Positions 12,401 through 27,400 of a DNA stretch of 64,000 nt are shown here, piece by piece. The notes below the pieces were generated by a model, which saw nothing but the letters and a program-made list of their open reading frames with translations, was not told the DNA's origin and did not search any database. Source of the DNA: Amblyornis subalaris (taxonomy: Eukaryota; Chordata; Aves; Passeriformes; Ptilonorhynchidae); contig JACAXG010000018.1 of the NCBI GenBank assembly GCA_018881555.1, forward strand, positions 6,447,634 through 6,511,633, given 5' to 3'. Position 1 is the stretch's first letter; every line of letters begins with the position of its first letter. A program made the translations under genes and the position numbers.

Positions 12401-15400
12401 CTTGTTATATGGATTAAAGTCTAGCAAAAATGCCATATGCAGAAGTTCCTTCAGTATATATGAGGGGGGTTGCAGTTGAATTTTGAATATTTTTATTTCA
12501 GTAGTAAATTTCTTTCTGTCTGGCTTCATTTAATGTGGGAGTGTTTCCAAAACCATGACATCATGGTTAAGTATTGAAAATCAATAACTTTACTTTTTGG
12601 TTCCAAGAAAACTTTCCATTTTACCACTTGGAAAAACATGGTTGAAAGGGCACAAAAATGGACAAAGGAAAATAAAGAACAGTCAGTCTCATTTACAGCT
12701 TCAGTTTGTCATTGACAAAAAAGCCTGCAAAAATTCCTTTTCAAAAATCCACAGCAGAACATGTAATTTTTGCCTCCATTTGGGTAATTTATAACCATTT
12801 AAATACTTAGGTGGATTAAATATCTCAAGCATGGCATTATTTAAGTGTGCTCTCGTAATTTCAATTATTCAATATAAATATGGATAATTTCAAGAACCAT
12901 AATTCTATCTGTGTTAGATATTCATGTAACTGAATGAATCTATAGAAAAGGAGAGAGATTTTTCACAGAATTACAGAATAAGCTGAGTTAGAAGGGACCC
13001 TCAAGGATCATCAAGTCTAACTCTTGGCCCTGCACAGCACCATCCCCAAGAGTCACACCATGTGCCTGAGAGCACTGTCCAAACGCTTCTTGAACTGTCA
13101 GGCTTGGTGCTGCGACCACTGCCCTGGGGAGCCTGTTCCAGTGCCCAACCACCCTCTGGGTGAAGAACCTTTTCCCAATATCCAACCTAAACCTCCCCTG
13201 ACTCAGCTCCAGGCCATTCCCTCTGGTCCCGTCACTGTCACCACAGAGAAGAAATCAGTGTCTGCCCCTCCTCTTCCCCTCACAAGGAAGTTGTAACTGC
13301 AATGAGGTCTCCCATCAGTCTCCTCTTTTCAGTCTAAACAGACCAAGTGATCTGAACCCCTCCACATATGGCTTCCCCTCAAGGCCCTTCACCATCTCCA
13401 TAGCCCTCCTTTGGAAGCTCTCTAATAGTTTAATATCTTTCTTATATTGTGGCACCCAAAACTGCCCCCAGCACTTGAGGTGAGGCTGCCCCAGTGCAGA
13501 GCAGAGCGGGACAATCCCCTCCCCTGCCTGGCTGATGATGCTGTGCCTGATGCCCCCCAGGAATTGGTTGGCCCTCCTGGCTGCCAGGGCACTGCTGACT
13601 CATATTCCACTTGCCATTGACCAGGACCCCCAGGTCCCTTTCTGCTGCACTGCTTTCCAGCATTTCATTCCCCAGTCTGTACCCACATACAGGGTTGCCT
13701 CATCCCAGGTGCAGAATTCAGCACTTGCCCTTGTTGAACTTCATATGGTTGGTGAAACCAGCAGGTTTCCTACAAGAGAAATATCACTATTCCCAGTATT
13801 GATGTTTAATGAAGTCTTTTAGTCTGTACCTCTACTATAAAATTAGGACAACAGCATTAACACTTACATTAACAAACAGTCAATGCCTTTATGTTCTACA
13901 AATCCATGAAAGATTAAAAAGAACATATGAACATAATTAATGAAAATTTCAAGGAGTTGAAATTCTGCTATCTGCTGTCTCTAAATCCAATCAGTACTTT
14001 GCAGAAGTGTGCCTACTTTTATCAACTTTTATTTTTCGATTTTAAAATAATCACAGTATTTACGTTTCTTAGGAAAATCCAGGATACCAAAAATCAAATG
14101 ACAAGTAGGCTGCCAGTTAGAGCTTACAAAAAAAATGAAACCACAAACAGTTGGAAACAATGAGGAACTGGAAGAAAAAAATGTGAAAAGCTGAAAACTG
14201 TTGAAAGATTAAATTTGCCAAGTTAACCTGATGATTTTTATGCATTTATATTATTGCATTTATTTTCTCTTTAAGGTCTTTACATGGGAATGATATTTCT
14301 GTTGTTCCTGAAGGAGCCTTTAATGATCTTTCAGCGTTGTCACACCTGTGAGTATTCAGCTGGTAACTTTTTGGGGTTTTTTTGGTTATGCTTAGCAAAT
14401 TTCATACAGACATAATGCAAAGGAGTTCTCTGGAAGCAGCTCNTGCATCTGTAGAGACTGGGGATTGGCCAGAGAGCTGGCAGCAGCTCAGCAGAAAGAC
14501 CCTGGGCCTGCTGCTGGGCTGCCAATTGAACTTGTCTGCCATGTGTCCTTATGGCAATGAAGGCTAAAGACACTCTGGGCTAAATTTGACAGTGAGTAGC
14601 CAGGGGATTGAGGATACTGATCACTCCCTTCTGCTTGGCCCTCCTAGGGCCATGTCTGGAATATGTGTTCAGTTTGTCCAGTACAAAGCAGGTATTTATG
14701 AACCACAGCAAATCCAGCATAGGGGCAAGCTGGGTTGGAAGGTGGTGGGATTGTGTCAACTGTAAGGAGAAGCTACAGGAGCTGGGCTTGTCTAGCCTCA
14801 AGAAGGGGATGCCAAGGAGTGACCTAATAGTCTTCAGGCCTCAAAGGATTACAGCAATGATGGAGACTCAGAGGTGCACAGTGAAGAATCAGAGTAAACT
14901 GTCACAACCTGCAACAAGGGAAATTTGATTGAACACAATGACAAATTCTTTACTCTGTGGATGGTTCAGCCAGGTTGCCCAAACAAGCAGGAGCATCTCC
15001 ATCTCTGGAGATTTTCAGAGCTCAGCTGGAAATAGCCCTGAGCAACCCTGACTGCAAAGGTATCCGTGCTTTGTGCAGAAGGGGAGAGTAGATGACCTCC
15101 AGAGTGCCCTAAATTATTCTGCGATTCCATTTCACTGTCTGTTAAGTTGACACTAAACACATCACATCTGATTTCAGAACGTAATTTGAGGCAATAGTTT
15201 TCCAGTTTTTAATTTTCATTGGGAACCTAAATTAGAACAAGCTACCTTCTGCAAACATCATGGTGTTTATGGATAGTTGACTTTGAGGAGTAAATTGACT
15301 AGTGCCTTTAGGTATATCTGAGGTTTTAAGTTTCTGAACAGCTGCAGTTGTTAAAAACTTAATTATCTGTTTCTAGTTCAGTAGTGGACATTTACATTTA

Positions 15401-18400
15401 ACTTGTCATTTCTCAGAAATTTCAAACTAATTAAGCTTTCAGTCATTGATAATACATTCAAATGCTACTATTAAACTAACTTATCTGCATGAAATATCAG
15501 TAAAACTTACATAGATTTGATTGTTGCTGGTATTTTTTTCTTAATGGCTACCAGTTATCCTTGTTAGTATTTCGATTTTAGCAGAACAGCTGCGTTCTCA
15601 GTTCAGGCTGACATCCACTCTTGCAAATATGGAATGGACAAATTCCAGGTGTTTCTCCTTGCATGAGAAGTTCCCTTGTCACTAAGTCTGATTTTTTTAC
15701 TGCTCTGACTTAAGCCTGACTGAACAAATACGTATATTTTCTTGAGTTCGACTTAAATGTAGCAAAACTATGAGGGCTTTCTGCTCAGTGAGGCAGAAGA
15801 GAGTATTTCAGCACTGGTAATTTCTGCTGCCTTTGCTTGCCAAAGACTTTCTTGTATCTCTAGAAGACCCACTGATTCAAAGTTGTGGAACTATCTGAAA
15901 AAAAGTATTGAAACATCTGGAGAAGGAGGATGTTCTGATACTGTTTGATACTGTTTGTTCTAATACCATTTGATAGTGTTTGCACATGCTGAGATTATCT
16001 GTTGAAAATTCTATGATTATTGTCTTTCTTGAAAGGAACATGAGTACATCTTTACAGAACAGCACAATGCTTCTATCCTCCAAATTAACTACGCAATGTA
16101 TCATTGTTTTCAGAGTTTTAAGGGTATTTATAGTTTCTAGCAGAGAAAACAAACACNTAAAAAGCAGTTACAGAAATTAATTCTGAAAATCTCTAGCTAA
16201 ATTATTTTTTAACTTAAAAAATCAGAAAGATCATTATTTAAAGAAATGGATTTGCTTTCATAATGAAGCAATTCTTATGTAACTACCACAAAGCTAGGAT
16301 AATGTGGTTTTATTTACTTATGCAGCAGAGAACTCTTACAGAATTCTGCACATAGTTGTGAGTTCAGTGAGAGAGCTCCAAAGAGGAAATAATTAAATCA
16401 AATTTGAAAGCTTAGAAACAGATGGTTTGTACCAGCCTGGGAGCCATAAACGGAAAAGGAAAAATATCAGGGCAGAACTCCGTGGTATTGTCTTGTCTGC
16501 TTCGGAAGAAATACTTTATTCTTGCCAATTTAATTTCCCAGTATCAGTTTCTTTCTGCTGATGCAGCTGATCTTCGCCATTACAAATCAACAGTGAAACA
16601 GAGCTAGTTAGTATTGGCTCACCAAAGTTCACACATAGTGCTGTTAAGAATATCTAGATTTCTGGACAAAGTTTATTATTAAAACTACCACTTCTTGATC
16701 CAGAACCCCAATCCAGACACTTAGTACTTAGGTATTTTGGTGGTGGGAGAGCAGTTTTGGGTTTTGAATGTTTTTTGCCAACCTGTTTTCTGGCTTCTTT
16801 TTTAAAAAGCAGCCATTAAAAACTTGATTCCCTTTTTTATTTGTCTGTTTTCCACAGGGCTATTGGAGCAAATCCTCTTTATTGTGATTGTAACATGCAG
16901 TGGCTATCTGACTGGGTAAAATCAGAATACAAAGAACCTGGTATTGCACGTTGTGCTGGTCCTGGAGAAATGGCAGATAAACTTCTTCTCACAACTCCTT
17001 CCAAGAAATTCACCTGCCAAGGTACTGTTATTATTATTTCTCTCTTCGGAGTATCAATTTTTAATTTTTACAAATAATGGAGCTGTGAATTAAGAGCCTT
17101 AGGTGCTCAAAATATAAGCATCTTCACTCAGCCTTGTCATTTTTACTCATACATAGGGATAGAGCCATTGGTTCCATTCAGGAACTGTATTTATTTTAAA
17201 GATTTTAATTCCTATCTCTTTTAAAATAGAGACAAAAATCTTTGGATTTGCAGTANGGTATTCCTCATGATGTACGTAGTACATCATAGTACATGATGTA
17301 CATAGGTACTTTGTGCTGCCTCAGTCCTGAACTAGAGTTTAAACATCTACACTTCACTTAGCCTCTTTCCTTTGAGCTGTTCACAGTAAAAACTGTAAAT
17401 ACATCCATAATCCTTGCAGTCTGAACTTAAATGTATCACTATGTCTCTGATATTTCAGAAGAAAGCACAAAACAAAACAGAAACAAACACAAAAAAACCA
17501 AGAAAAAGGTAGATAAAGGAATGTGATAACCTCTATAGAGCTCTCATTCTAAAATGTTGTTAAATGGGCAAGTTTCTCAGAGTATTTAACTCCATGTTTG
17601 TACCAGTGTTGCTGGCATTTATATCACAACTTACCTTATTGTCTGTTAATTCCTAGGTTCTTTTTCTGAACTGTACTATTTCTTCTCAGAAAGAAGTTAT
17701 TTTTATTATATCACGTGAGAACTTGGTTTGTTTACTGTTTAATCTTCCTCTATTCCTTCCATTTATCCCTTCTTAAATATTTTGAAAACACAGAATGCTT
17801 CTGCTGTAGCTTCATTTTTAATGGTCCTGATTTAGAAACATTAAAACCCCAAGTGAAAAAAAATAAAATTATGTCTTCTTATATTTGTAAGCCATTACTA
17901 ACCTCATAATGATTTCTGAGGCATCAGATAACTATGATCTTTAGTCTTGTAGAAGTAACTTATTCTCAGTGGCTAGTTAATCTTCAAGCTGTTTAGAATT
18001 ATTCATCTGTTAATGTATCTTCAAAGGTGAGCTTTATCCCTTTCTCATTTTGTTCTTANAAAAGCAGTGCGACTTTGTCAGAGTTTGTCTCGTCCAAAGT
18101 TGTTCTTTACTGCATATTCAATCTATTTAATCTTTTCTCTTTAGACTTTCTGTCAAAAACCATTTTTTTTTGGTTTTGGTATACAAAAAACATTAGAAAC
18201 CATCTTGTTACTTCTGATGCCAGTGAATTTTTTTCCCTCTGAATCCTTCTCGAAATTTTTCAGCAGTACATGTCTGAGGTCATGCCAGTGTTCACTGCAT
18301 GTGACACTCATCTGTTGCAGTCTCTTAGCCTCATTTTAGAAAGGACATTTGCTGGCCAATCTGATAGTTTTCTTTACAAGCACCCGCTGAACAATATTGG

Positions 18401-21400
18401 AGATATGCTGTTATTGCACACTGTTGTAGGGATACAAGTGAAAGAATATTTGCATGGACATGAAGAACCTGTTTAGTTATTTTCCAGCTTTGTCAGTTTT
18501 AAAACCTGTATCACTTCTCCCTACAATCATTGTTATATTTCTGTCACACAGTTCAGAAACCATATCTTACTCCCTCTTGCCCATCAGAAAATATCCTTTA
18601 TATTATCATGCAGGGTAAGAACTGTGTATTTGTTTCACTTCCAAGAGTGGAGACCTGGTATTATGGATACCTTTGAAAGAAAATAATTTTCCTTCCACTG
18701 TCCTATGAAGGTGCTCATAATTACAGATTGCAAATCAGCAGCTTTTCAATGGCATGATGGCCCTGTAAGATACTATGTGTCTGTTGCTCAAAGATAAATG
18801 ATTTTATCTTTTGCTTAAAATGAACTGCTGAATAATAGAAGTAAGGAAGACGCTATGTTCCTATTAGAACCAAAATTTTTGGTGAGTGAAAGGGCTATTT
18901 TCGGAATACCTGTTGATGGTCTTCTACTGTATATGTACATACAGGAAAAGATTAATGTGTAATTCCCTCATCACTATCTATGGCTGCAATTGATAGTGAA
19001 ATGGATGCTTGAATTTTACCTACATAATGAATAGTTCCCAGTGAAAATGGCATTTTACAATAAAGTCTCATCTCAGTTCTAAAGCTTGACAAAATCACTT
19101 TACCTTACTCTAATTCTATGAATTCTTTTACTCCAGGAATCATCCGTTAACATTTTCTTCTTCCAATTATTTTTCTACATTTGTGGGTGGGTTTTATCTT
19201 TCTTTTTTTCTAATGTGGCCTCTAACAGCTTCTCAATCTTTTACTTTTACCTCTTTACCATCCATGCCCTGCTTCTAGAGATTCCAGGGCCTTGTGGTTT
19301 TCTGATACCAGGTAAGGTTATAAGTAGATCTGGAATGGGTGATCTGGTTGAGAACAGACCTTCTGACCTTCCTTTTGTGTACCTCAAGCAGACTTCTTTC
19401 CTAAGACACGCATGTTTACTGTTTGTTTTCCCCTGTGATGAATTTACAGTTGATTATTCATGATATATCACTTAGCATATTGTATGAACAGTTTTGCTAT
19501 TTCAAAAGTCTGGGTTTGAGATCTGAAAATTATCTAATTGAAATTGTTACTTCCATTAGATGGTACTAAAATTGGTGATTTCATTAGCAGTGTAGATACT
19601 GCTTTCAAGGCTGTATCCAAGAGAGGAGTCATAAAACGTCAGAGCTCAAAGTTTTTCTTGCAACAGGTTTCTCTAGAAGCTGTTTGGAGAGGGTTTGTGT
19701 CATGGTTTTTCTTAAAACGTCTTAGGTAGCTACATGTATGTTTCTAAGTTTGTCGATAAAATACTGTTAGTTTTTCACTGTCTACAAAAGAAATCTCTTT
19801 TTTTCTCAGTTAGGGCTTATTCAAGAACCTATATGCCTACAATATGAAAAACTAACCTAAAAAATGGGTTATGAACCCAATTCTTTCTCATATACAAGTC
19901 TTTTAATACATGCAAGCAGAAAGAGGAAGGGAACAGCGTAGTGAAAATGAAAATAGGTTCCAGAACTGCCTTTGCATTTTTTGATCTTACAACTGAAGAA
20001 TGATAAATCAAAATATTAATTTATATTGGATACTACATATATATTAGTTTGGAATAAGTAAAATACAAAATCAGATAATGTTGTTTACTATTTTGTTGAG
20101 ACTTAGGTTCCCATTTTCTGTCTCTGTTTTGGAAGTGAAATGTAGATTGCTAATCCATTTGGGAACAAGACCTTAGGTACTGAAGGTCTTTTAATTTGTG
20201 CCAATTAATTAGCATTTTATTGCATGAAAAGTTGAAAAGAGGATATGATCTTCAGAATAAACAGAAGGAAGGATTGACTCCCAGGCTACAACACAGTGTT
20301 ACAAATTTTTATGTATGTGCCTCTTTCACTTAATTTTTTTCACAGAACCTCTCAATATGCTGTAGCAGTAATCAGCAATAGTCTAGAGTACAGTCAGGAC
20401 TTTCTAGATGTTGATTCTATGATGTTTGTTTCAACTTTTCTACCTCTCCTGTGTGCTGAACTAATAGACACTTTAACCAGNTATAGATTTCTCTTTCAAA
20501 ATAAAATAATGAAGAGAAAAAAAAATTAATGATCCATACAGATTATGGCTTTGGCAATAAGCGCCTTATCACATATTACCATGTTCTGCTTGCAAGCTGT
20601 GACACAGAAGGATACCAGCAACTGCAGATTTAAAAAAAAAAATAAATTTAAAAACTCACCTGCTCTTTGTCTAACACTGCCTACTGAATCCTTACAATCA
20701 CATGGCTTCTTCCATGCCAGCTCCTTTAGAATTAATCTGAGATTAATTTGCAAAGAAAAATGAGAAAGTTAAGCAACCTAAGTTTAAAAGTAGAATAAAG
20801 CCCCATATCTCAGCAAAGCCCTTTTAACTTGGAAAACTGCAGTTTGGCTCATTTTGTGTAAAACCTGTTAAGNAACAATCAGGCATTTGCACCAGTAGGT
20901 CCCAGGAGTTTGGGTTTTTTTTCTAGTTAGAAGAAATCACTGTTTATTCCTTCAAAGATACAAATCAAACTGGAGGNAATAATGTCATCAGACAATAGAG
21001 CTGGAGATAGAGAACGTATCTTCATTCTCTTAATAGGCATTTGGCAAAGTCACCCATTTTCTCTTACAGTAATCAAACTTCACAAACTTTATGAAAATTA
21101 ATCATTATTTATACACAGGTGTTTTCTAATTTTTAGCAAGTAACCAATGATTTTTTGGTTGTTGGACAAAAAAAAAAATTAAAAAAAATTATTCTTAACA
21201 TAAAAATTCACCATGAAATGGCTGTAGAATTGTAGAACAACAGCAAAAAATATCTAAAAAAGATTTATATAACAGAAATAAGATTTCTGTAAGTCAAAGT
21301 CTTATGAAACTTAGGTTTTTGTCAATTTTCATTTCTGAATTCTTTCGTTATAATCATTAATAGAAGAAGTTAGACTGCAAGTATGGATTGCAGTCTTCAT

Positions 21401-24400
21401 TTGCACATAGATTTGTGGTACAGTTTACGTAATTGGTGGGCTCAACTGACACAGTAATGCATAGAACTGTGGCTGACTCATAAGGAAGAAAGACCCAATA
21501 CAGAGCTGTTTATGGTGAGATAGCTTGGACAATGAAATTTAAATTGCAGTTTACAGATGTTCAACAAATTGCAGGTAGTTTTACCATTTCATTTTGCCAT
21601 CTATGTGATCCTGCAGATAAAAAATAAGTTAAAGCAAAAATGCATTAAAAACAGTGTTCTCAGTTAACACCATCAAGGGAAGGACTGCAAACTCTGATAG
21701 CCCATTTTCTCACAGGCAGTTTCTACCCCCTAACAAAGCAAAAGCTGAAATTGTATTCTTCGTTTTGTTAATACAAAGGGAAAGTAAATATCATGGATCA
21801 GAACTGTACAGCTTTCTGGGAATAGGAATATGGGAATCATTTTGGCATCAGCTTCTTAAAAAAAACCAAAAAGTGATACTTAAACCAAAAATCCAATCCC
21901 AAAGGTATTTGATCACATCCAAAGAATTAAGGGCAGTTCAGCATTTCATTAATATAGAAACACCACAAAGTCTAAAATACCATCTATTTTAAAATTTAAA
22001 GCAACATGGCAGATAGATCCTGTCCAATATAAATTAATAGCTGCTTGTTTCTGACTATACAATTTGTATTTTTAAGGGCCTGTGGATGTTAATATTCTTG
22101 CAAAGTGTAATCCCTGTTTATCAAATCCATGTAAAAATGATGGAACCTGCAATAATGATCCAGTTGATTTCTACAGATGTACATGCCCATATGGTTTCAA
22201 GGTAGGTACTGCATGAAGAGGAAAAAGCTCACTGAAATATAAGCTTATCCTTAACAACCTTGAAGTACTCTTTTTCTCCTTTCCACTGGTGTCTGTATTT
22301 TCTTCTTACATTATAATTGTTTTTCCCTGCATAGGGTCAAGACTGTGATATTCCCATTCATGCTTGCATTAGTAACCCCTGCCACCATGGTGGAACTTGT
22401 CATTTGAAAGAAGGAGAAAAAGATGGTTTCTGGTAGGTTTTTTAATTGTAATAACTGGATGGAAAGCTACTGAGTTTTGTATGCTGAAATAATGTTGGCA
22501 TTAATCTTTAGGTTCTCTGTGTATGCTGGTAAGTGTACCACAAAGGCAGATTTTTAGTGCTTCGGAAATTTTCAGAACATGCTGCCATCCTTGGAAAGCT
22601 TCTAAAGCTTTGAATCTGTTAAAAACAATAACAAATGATTGTGATTAGTTGAGGCATATCAGGTCAAGACAGCATAGTATTGACTCCATTATGTTAATTA
22701 ATAGCTAGCTAGATCCCTGCTGAAAAAATCTCATAATTCATCTGTTGTTGTGTGTATTACTTCAACAGACAGCATGTAAATGATAAAATGTAAATCCCAG
22801 TGAAACAGAAAATTAATGATTCATTTGAAACTCACTATGCCAGCAGATAAACATGCTGTGAGCATTTTTAATCTTGAGTTATTTAATCACACAGTACAAT
22901 TACTCCAGATGTACTTCATGAATTATGAAATAAAGTTCTTTAGCATTCTTATGTGAGATTATTAGTCATTTAATAATCTACACCTCAAGCTTGTTAGAAA
23001 TGACACTTCAAAAAGATGCAATTCATTATCCTGCAATTCATTATGACATTATTCTTATTTTTAATCCAAATTCTGCCCAAGGATTAAATAGTTTTCTATT
23101 AAAAATTAAGTGTATACATCTTAGTACTATGCCTCAAGAATTTAAATTGACATAGTCATGCCTCAGAATTTGACCTTTTTCATTTATTTGTTTGAACACT
23201 ACATATATTGAAAATCAAAACAATCTCAGAGTGAAAGCTACAGAAATTATAGATAGTGCAAATTATATGAAAAGGTATATGTAGTCATGTTTGAGTGAGT
23301 TTTAAATTTACTATCTATTTTGATGGGGGGTTTTTTGCATAAACATGATTAAAAGCAAAAAATTAAATTACTGCATTGAAGAATTTATGCAGCATTTTTT
23401 TTTATATGAATGCATGTACGTTAAAGAGCATTTTATATTGTTTATTAATACATTAACTGAACGATTGTGGAAAATTACTATTACATATTAATCCCTGATT
23501 CTGCAGTGTTTTCCATTCATTTAACTTCAAAAAACCAGAAGGATCACTTTCCATAAGAAATATAATCTTATAATGTAAAGGTAGGAGGCTTTTCAAAAGG
23601 AATGCTTCATTATTTCATTTAGGAGGATCCTTAAACTAAAGACTAAGGTACAACTGTAGAAGCCTTTTTTCTGTAATTTAAAATACAAAAAATATTTTGT
23701 GATTGTTTATTATATGGTATTTTTACATTATATCCATGTTCTGTTATGGAATAGTGATTATGAATTATTGTATCTATTAATCACAGAACTCCTTGTCCGG
23801 ACTCCCCATCTAAAATGACCATGCGGTTATTTGGTTTTCTGTATTACAGGTGCACTTGTGCAGATGGATTTGAAGGTGAAAACTGTGAAGTAAATGTTGA
23901 TGACTGTGAAGACAATGACTGTGAAAACAATTCTACTTGTGTGGATGGAATTAATAACTATACTTGCCTTTGTCCACCTGAATATACAGGTAGGAGTATA
24001 AGAGAAAGCACAGGTAATTCAAGAATTCCTAGCAGGTGAATTTTGCAGGTGAATTAGTAGTTACTCATTAACTGAGCTAATGCCAGGTTTCCCTCCATAT
24101 TTTTCTGTATGCTTTGTAGTGGACTAAATGTCCACTCATTCATTCTTTTTTAGTTTTGAAATTANAGCATTCTTATATTTAAAAGGTCATTCAAAATGTG
24201 CCCCTCCCTACTGTTTGCCTAGACACCCCGGTGGAGGACCTGTGTAGCTGTAGAAATCTGAAAAATATTCTGGTTTTGTCCTGTGATCCTCATCTTACTA
24301 ACAGGGTAGAAAAGGTATTGTCTGTGCCAGTCAGGAACTGTATTTGGCACCCCTGGATGCTCTCCTCTACTCTGTTAGAAATAGTAATACTGAGTGGGAT

Positions 24401-27400
24401 GCTTCCTGCACAGAAAAAGAGACAAGTGTCTAATTATTTGTTTCTATCCGTCAGCAGCCAAGGCAAAGCATATCCTTCTCTTTGTGACAGAGGATCTCTT
24501 GCTTGCTGTCATAGTCTCTGTGGGGATGGAGGGCAGTTGGAACAGCAGCATGGAGGAAGTAGCATCTGTTGTTTGCATTGATATGTTTTGTAGCTTTTCT
24601 AACTAGAAAGACCTGTTTTCTATCAGCTAGCTGACCACTAGAAGAACATAGAGTTTAAATTCATTATGATTTGAAATGCATAAAAAAGAAACGTAAGATC
24701 CACTATAACTTGGGAATTAACTCTACTCAGACATTCTATAGTTTTACTTTAATCAATCAATCAATCAAAGTTGAGCTCTGGGAAACTGTTAGGGGAGATG
24801 AACACATGAATTAATTTCATTTATTAAAAACCCAGCTAACTCCTTTCTCATCCAAGGTGTTTCCATCACTAGGTCTACAAACTGTTGGATTGCTCCAATG
24901 TTTTAGGGTATTCAGATTTCAAGTCAGTATTTAAATATTGGGAACGCACAGTGAGTGAAGATGATAAAACACAAGTGTAAGAAATACAACTTCATAATCT
25001 AATATAGTAGATCCAGTANAGTAGAACCCACTTCTTCTGGGTAAATATTTGGTAGAAATTTCCCCATGCAGGATAAGCTACAATACCTAAAGCAATACAA
25101 AAGCCAAAAAGCTATTTAATAGTAAGTGGATGATCCATATCTGGAAGGACAGACATAATCTTCTGCTAAGACAAAATACTGTTTTGCCAAGTACCAATAC
25201 TTTAATATCTAGACCAATTGACAATTCAAGCCTTGGAAAGAAATAACAGGTAACAGCCTCAGTAAGTAGAAACGGATGTTTTCCATTTCTCCTACAACTA
25301 ATATTTCAGGTGTATGTGAGTCAAGCTTCAGCTCCCCTGGGATCACTTGCCATCTCCTTTAAAAATGGGATCAGGTATTCTCTTTTGTAGGCTGGAAGAA
25401 TGCAGAGCAAAGTCACGTCAGTCTAGTATTCCTGTTCAGTGCCTTCATGCTAAGAGGTTTCATGTATCTATTACACAGGAGAGAGTTCATTTGCAAGTAC
25501 ATTCCTCCTCTGCAGCTTTGCAAGTCTTTTTGTCTGTGTCATTCATTTCTACGTTTTCAACCTTGCTCTGGGTGCATTTAACTGCTAGAGTCAATAGTTT
25601 GCTGGATTCACAGTATGCCATGGGAAGGCATTAAATAGCCATGAAATGGATACAAATGATTGTTTATATGTGCTAGCCTAAAACTTTGACGAAGTGTGCC
25701 TGTTGCATTTTTGGAGTATTGTAAATGAAATTTAAATTTTAAATTTACAATTGAAATGAAAATTGAAGCATTTCTCTATACATCTCTATGGATAGAGCAA
25801 AAAAGAAGAGAATAAACATTGATAAAATTTTTGATATTTGTATTGCAGTTGTGCTTCTCTAGTCAAAATATAAGAAAATGCATTTTTAAATTTGTTTCAT
25901 AACTGTGCATAATTTTACCATCATTATACTGTGAGTTTATATGAAAAAGAGATTTTCTTTTACAGATACAAAGCCTACTCATAATCTCTGCTGAAGTCAG
26001 TGGGATATGTGAGTAGGTGAGAATCTTCTCACCAGCTTTAAAATAAATCAAAACAATCTACTTCTAATCGGAAAGTTTAGCCTCACTGTTAAAAACTGAG
26101 GAGAATTTACACTAGTTCATCAGAGCTAGTGTAACTTTTTTTTAGAAAAGATACTTCTTTTTTTTTTTTAATACATCACCACAGCCTAAACTCACTTTAT
26201 AGTAATTGTGGCAAAAATTCAGGTTTTTCCATTACATAAAATAAAGTCCAGAATTCTACAAATTATGCAAAGCATCTGAGAAGAAAACACAATGTGTGAG
26301 ATCCTAAGTGATTTTTGAAATTAGTTGTAAGGAGAAAATGTAAAACATTGAGCTAGCCAAGGAGTCCTCACATCTGTCATCCATGGTCTTGCATAATAAA
26401 TAACCTTCAGTATTAAGGATTAGACTGAAAGCAGTCTGGACACATCAGAATCTAGAAAGGGTAATGTTCAGAATAGAAGGCAATTGTACAGTTGCCTCAA
26501 GTGTGTATGAGGTTCCAAATTATTTGTAGAACTTTTCTTTTTCTCTGGCCTATAACCTGAGTTGAAAGATAACTAACAGAATCCTTGTTAAGAATGTATA
26601 CAGTGATTTTCATGAGGAACTTTGTAAACATTTGGATTTTGATATCTGTTCTAACAGGTTAAAATCAGATATGCATATTTCTAATGTTTTTTTTAAAGAA
26701 AGGTATTTTTCACTAAATGAATTAATGTACTAGCTCGGCAAAAATAGGTTAACAATCAGGAAAACAGACTATATATTCAGTATATAAAAAGATTTTTAAA
26801 TTCAGAGATACCGATCTCTAGCTCAGAAAGTCCCTGAGTTGTAAATTGCTGGAGAGTGGTACAGCATTTATACTAGGAAAATACCACTGTAGGCTTGCCC
26901 TGTTCTCTTTTAATTCTGTTGACAATACTCTGAATTGTCTTTGTTCAAGATGTCACAGCATATATGTATTCAATATGGAAGTGTACCAGCCCAGAATATT
27001 TTTCTGGGTGAATGGTTATCCGCAAATATGCTTTACATTTCAGCAGCACAGTGTAAGGAAGAAGTCAGCTGAAACGTGCTGGTATGAAATGTAAATCATT
27101 CTTTTATAAAATTTTATTTTAATGTGGAGGGCTTGTTAGAATCTGAAATGAACTGTAAAGAATGTTGCAGTGTAAAGCCTCAGTCTCTTTTTGACTTTTC
27201 TAACAATCCCTTGAAAATACTTCTCAACTGTATTGTGTTGATTAAAAAACAAGCAATTAAAAAAGCTTATTGTGTTGTTGCTTAAGAATCAGGAATCCAT
27301 TTTTCTCTACCTCAGTTAAGTTTTACAGCAACCACCACAGTTAAAGGTGGAAAGACAAAGAATGGTATTTGCACTATAATATGAGCTTTCTTAAGATTGC

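Noticed and set aside
21654..21992. 112-codon open stretch in an intron
   Set aside because: No recognisable domain and no coding character; it lies within the 5-kb intron before EGF1.
24198..24606. Overlapping open frames in the large intron as a possible small gene
   Set aside because: No start context, no similarity that I recognise and no splice partners; composition is only slightly GC-richer than the surroundings.
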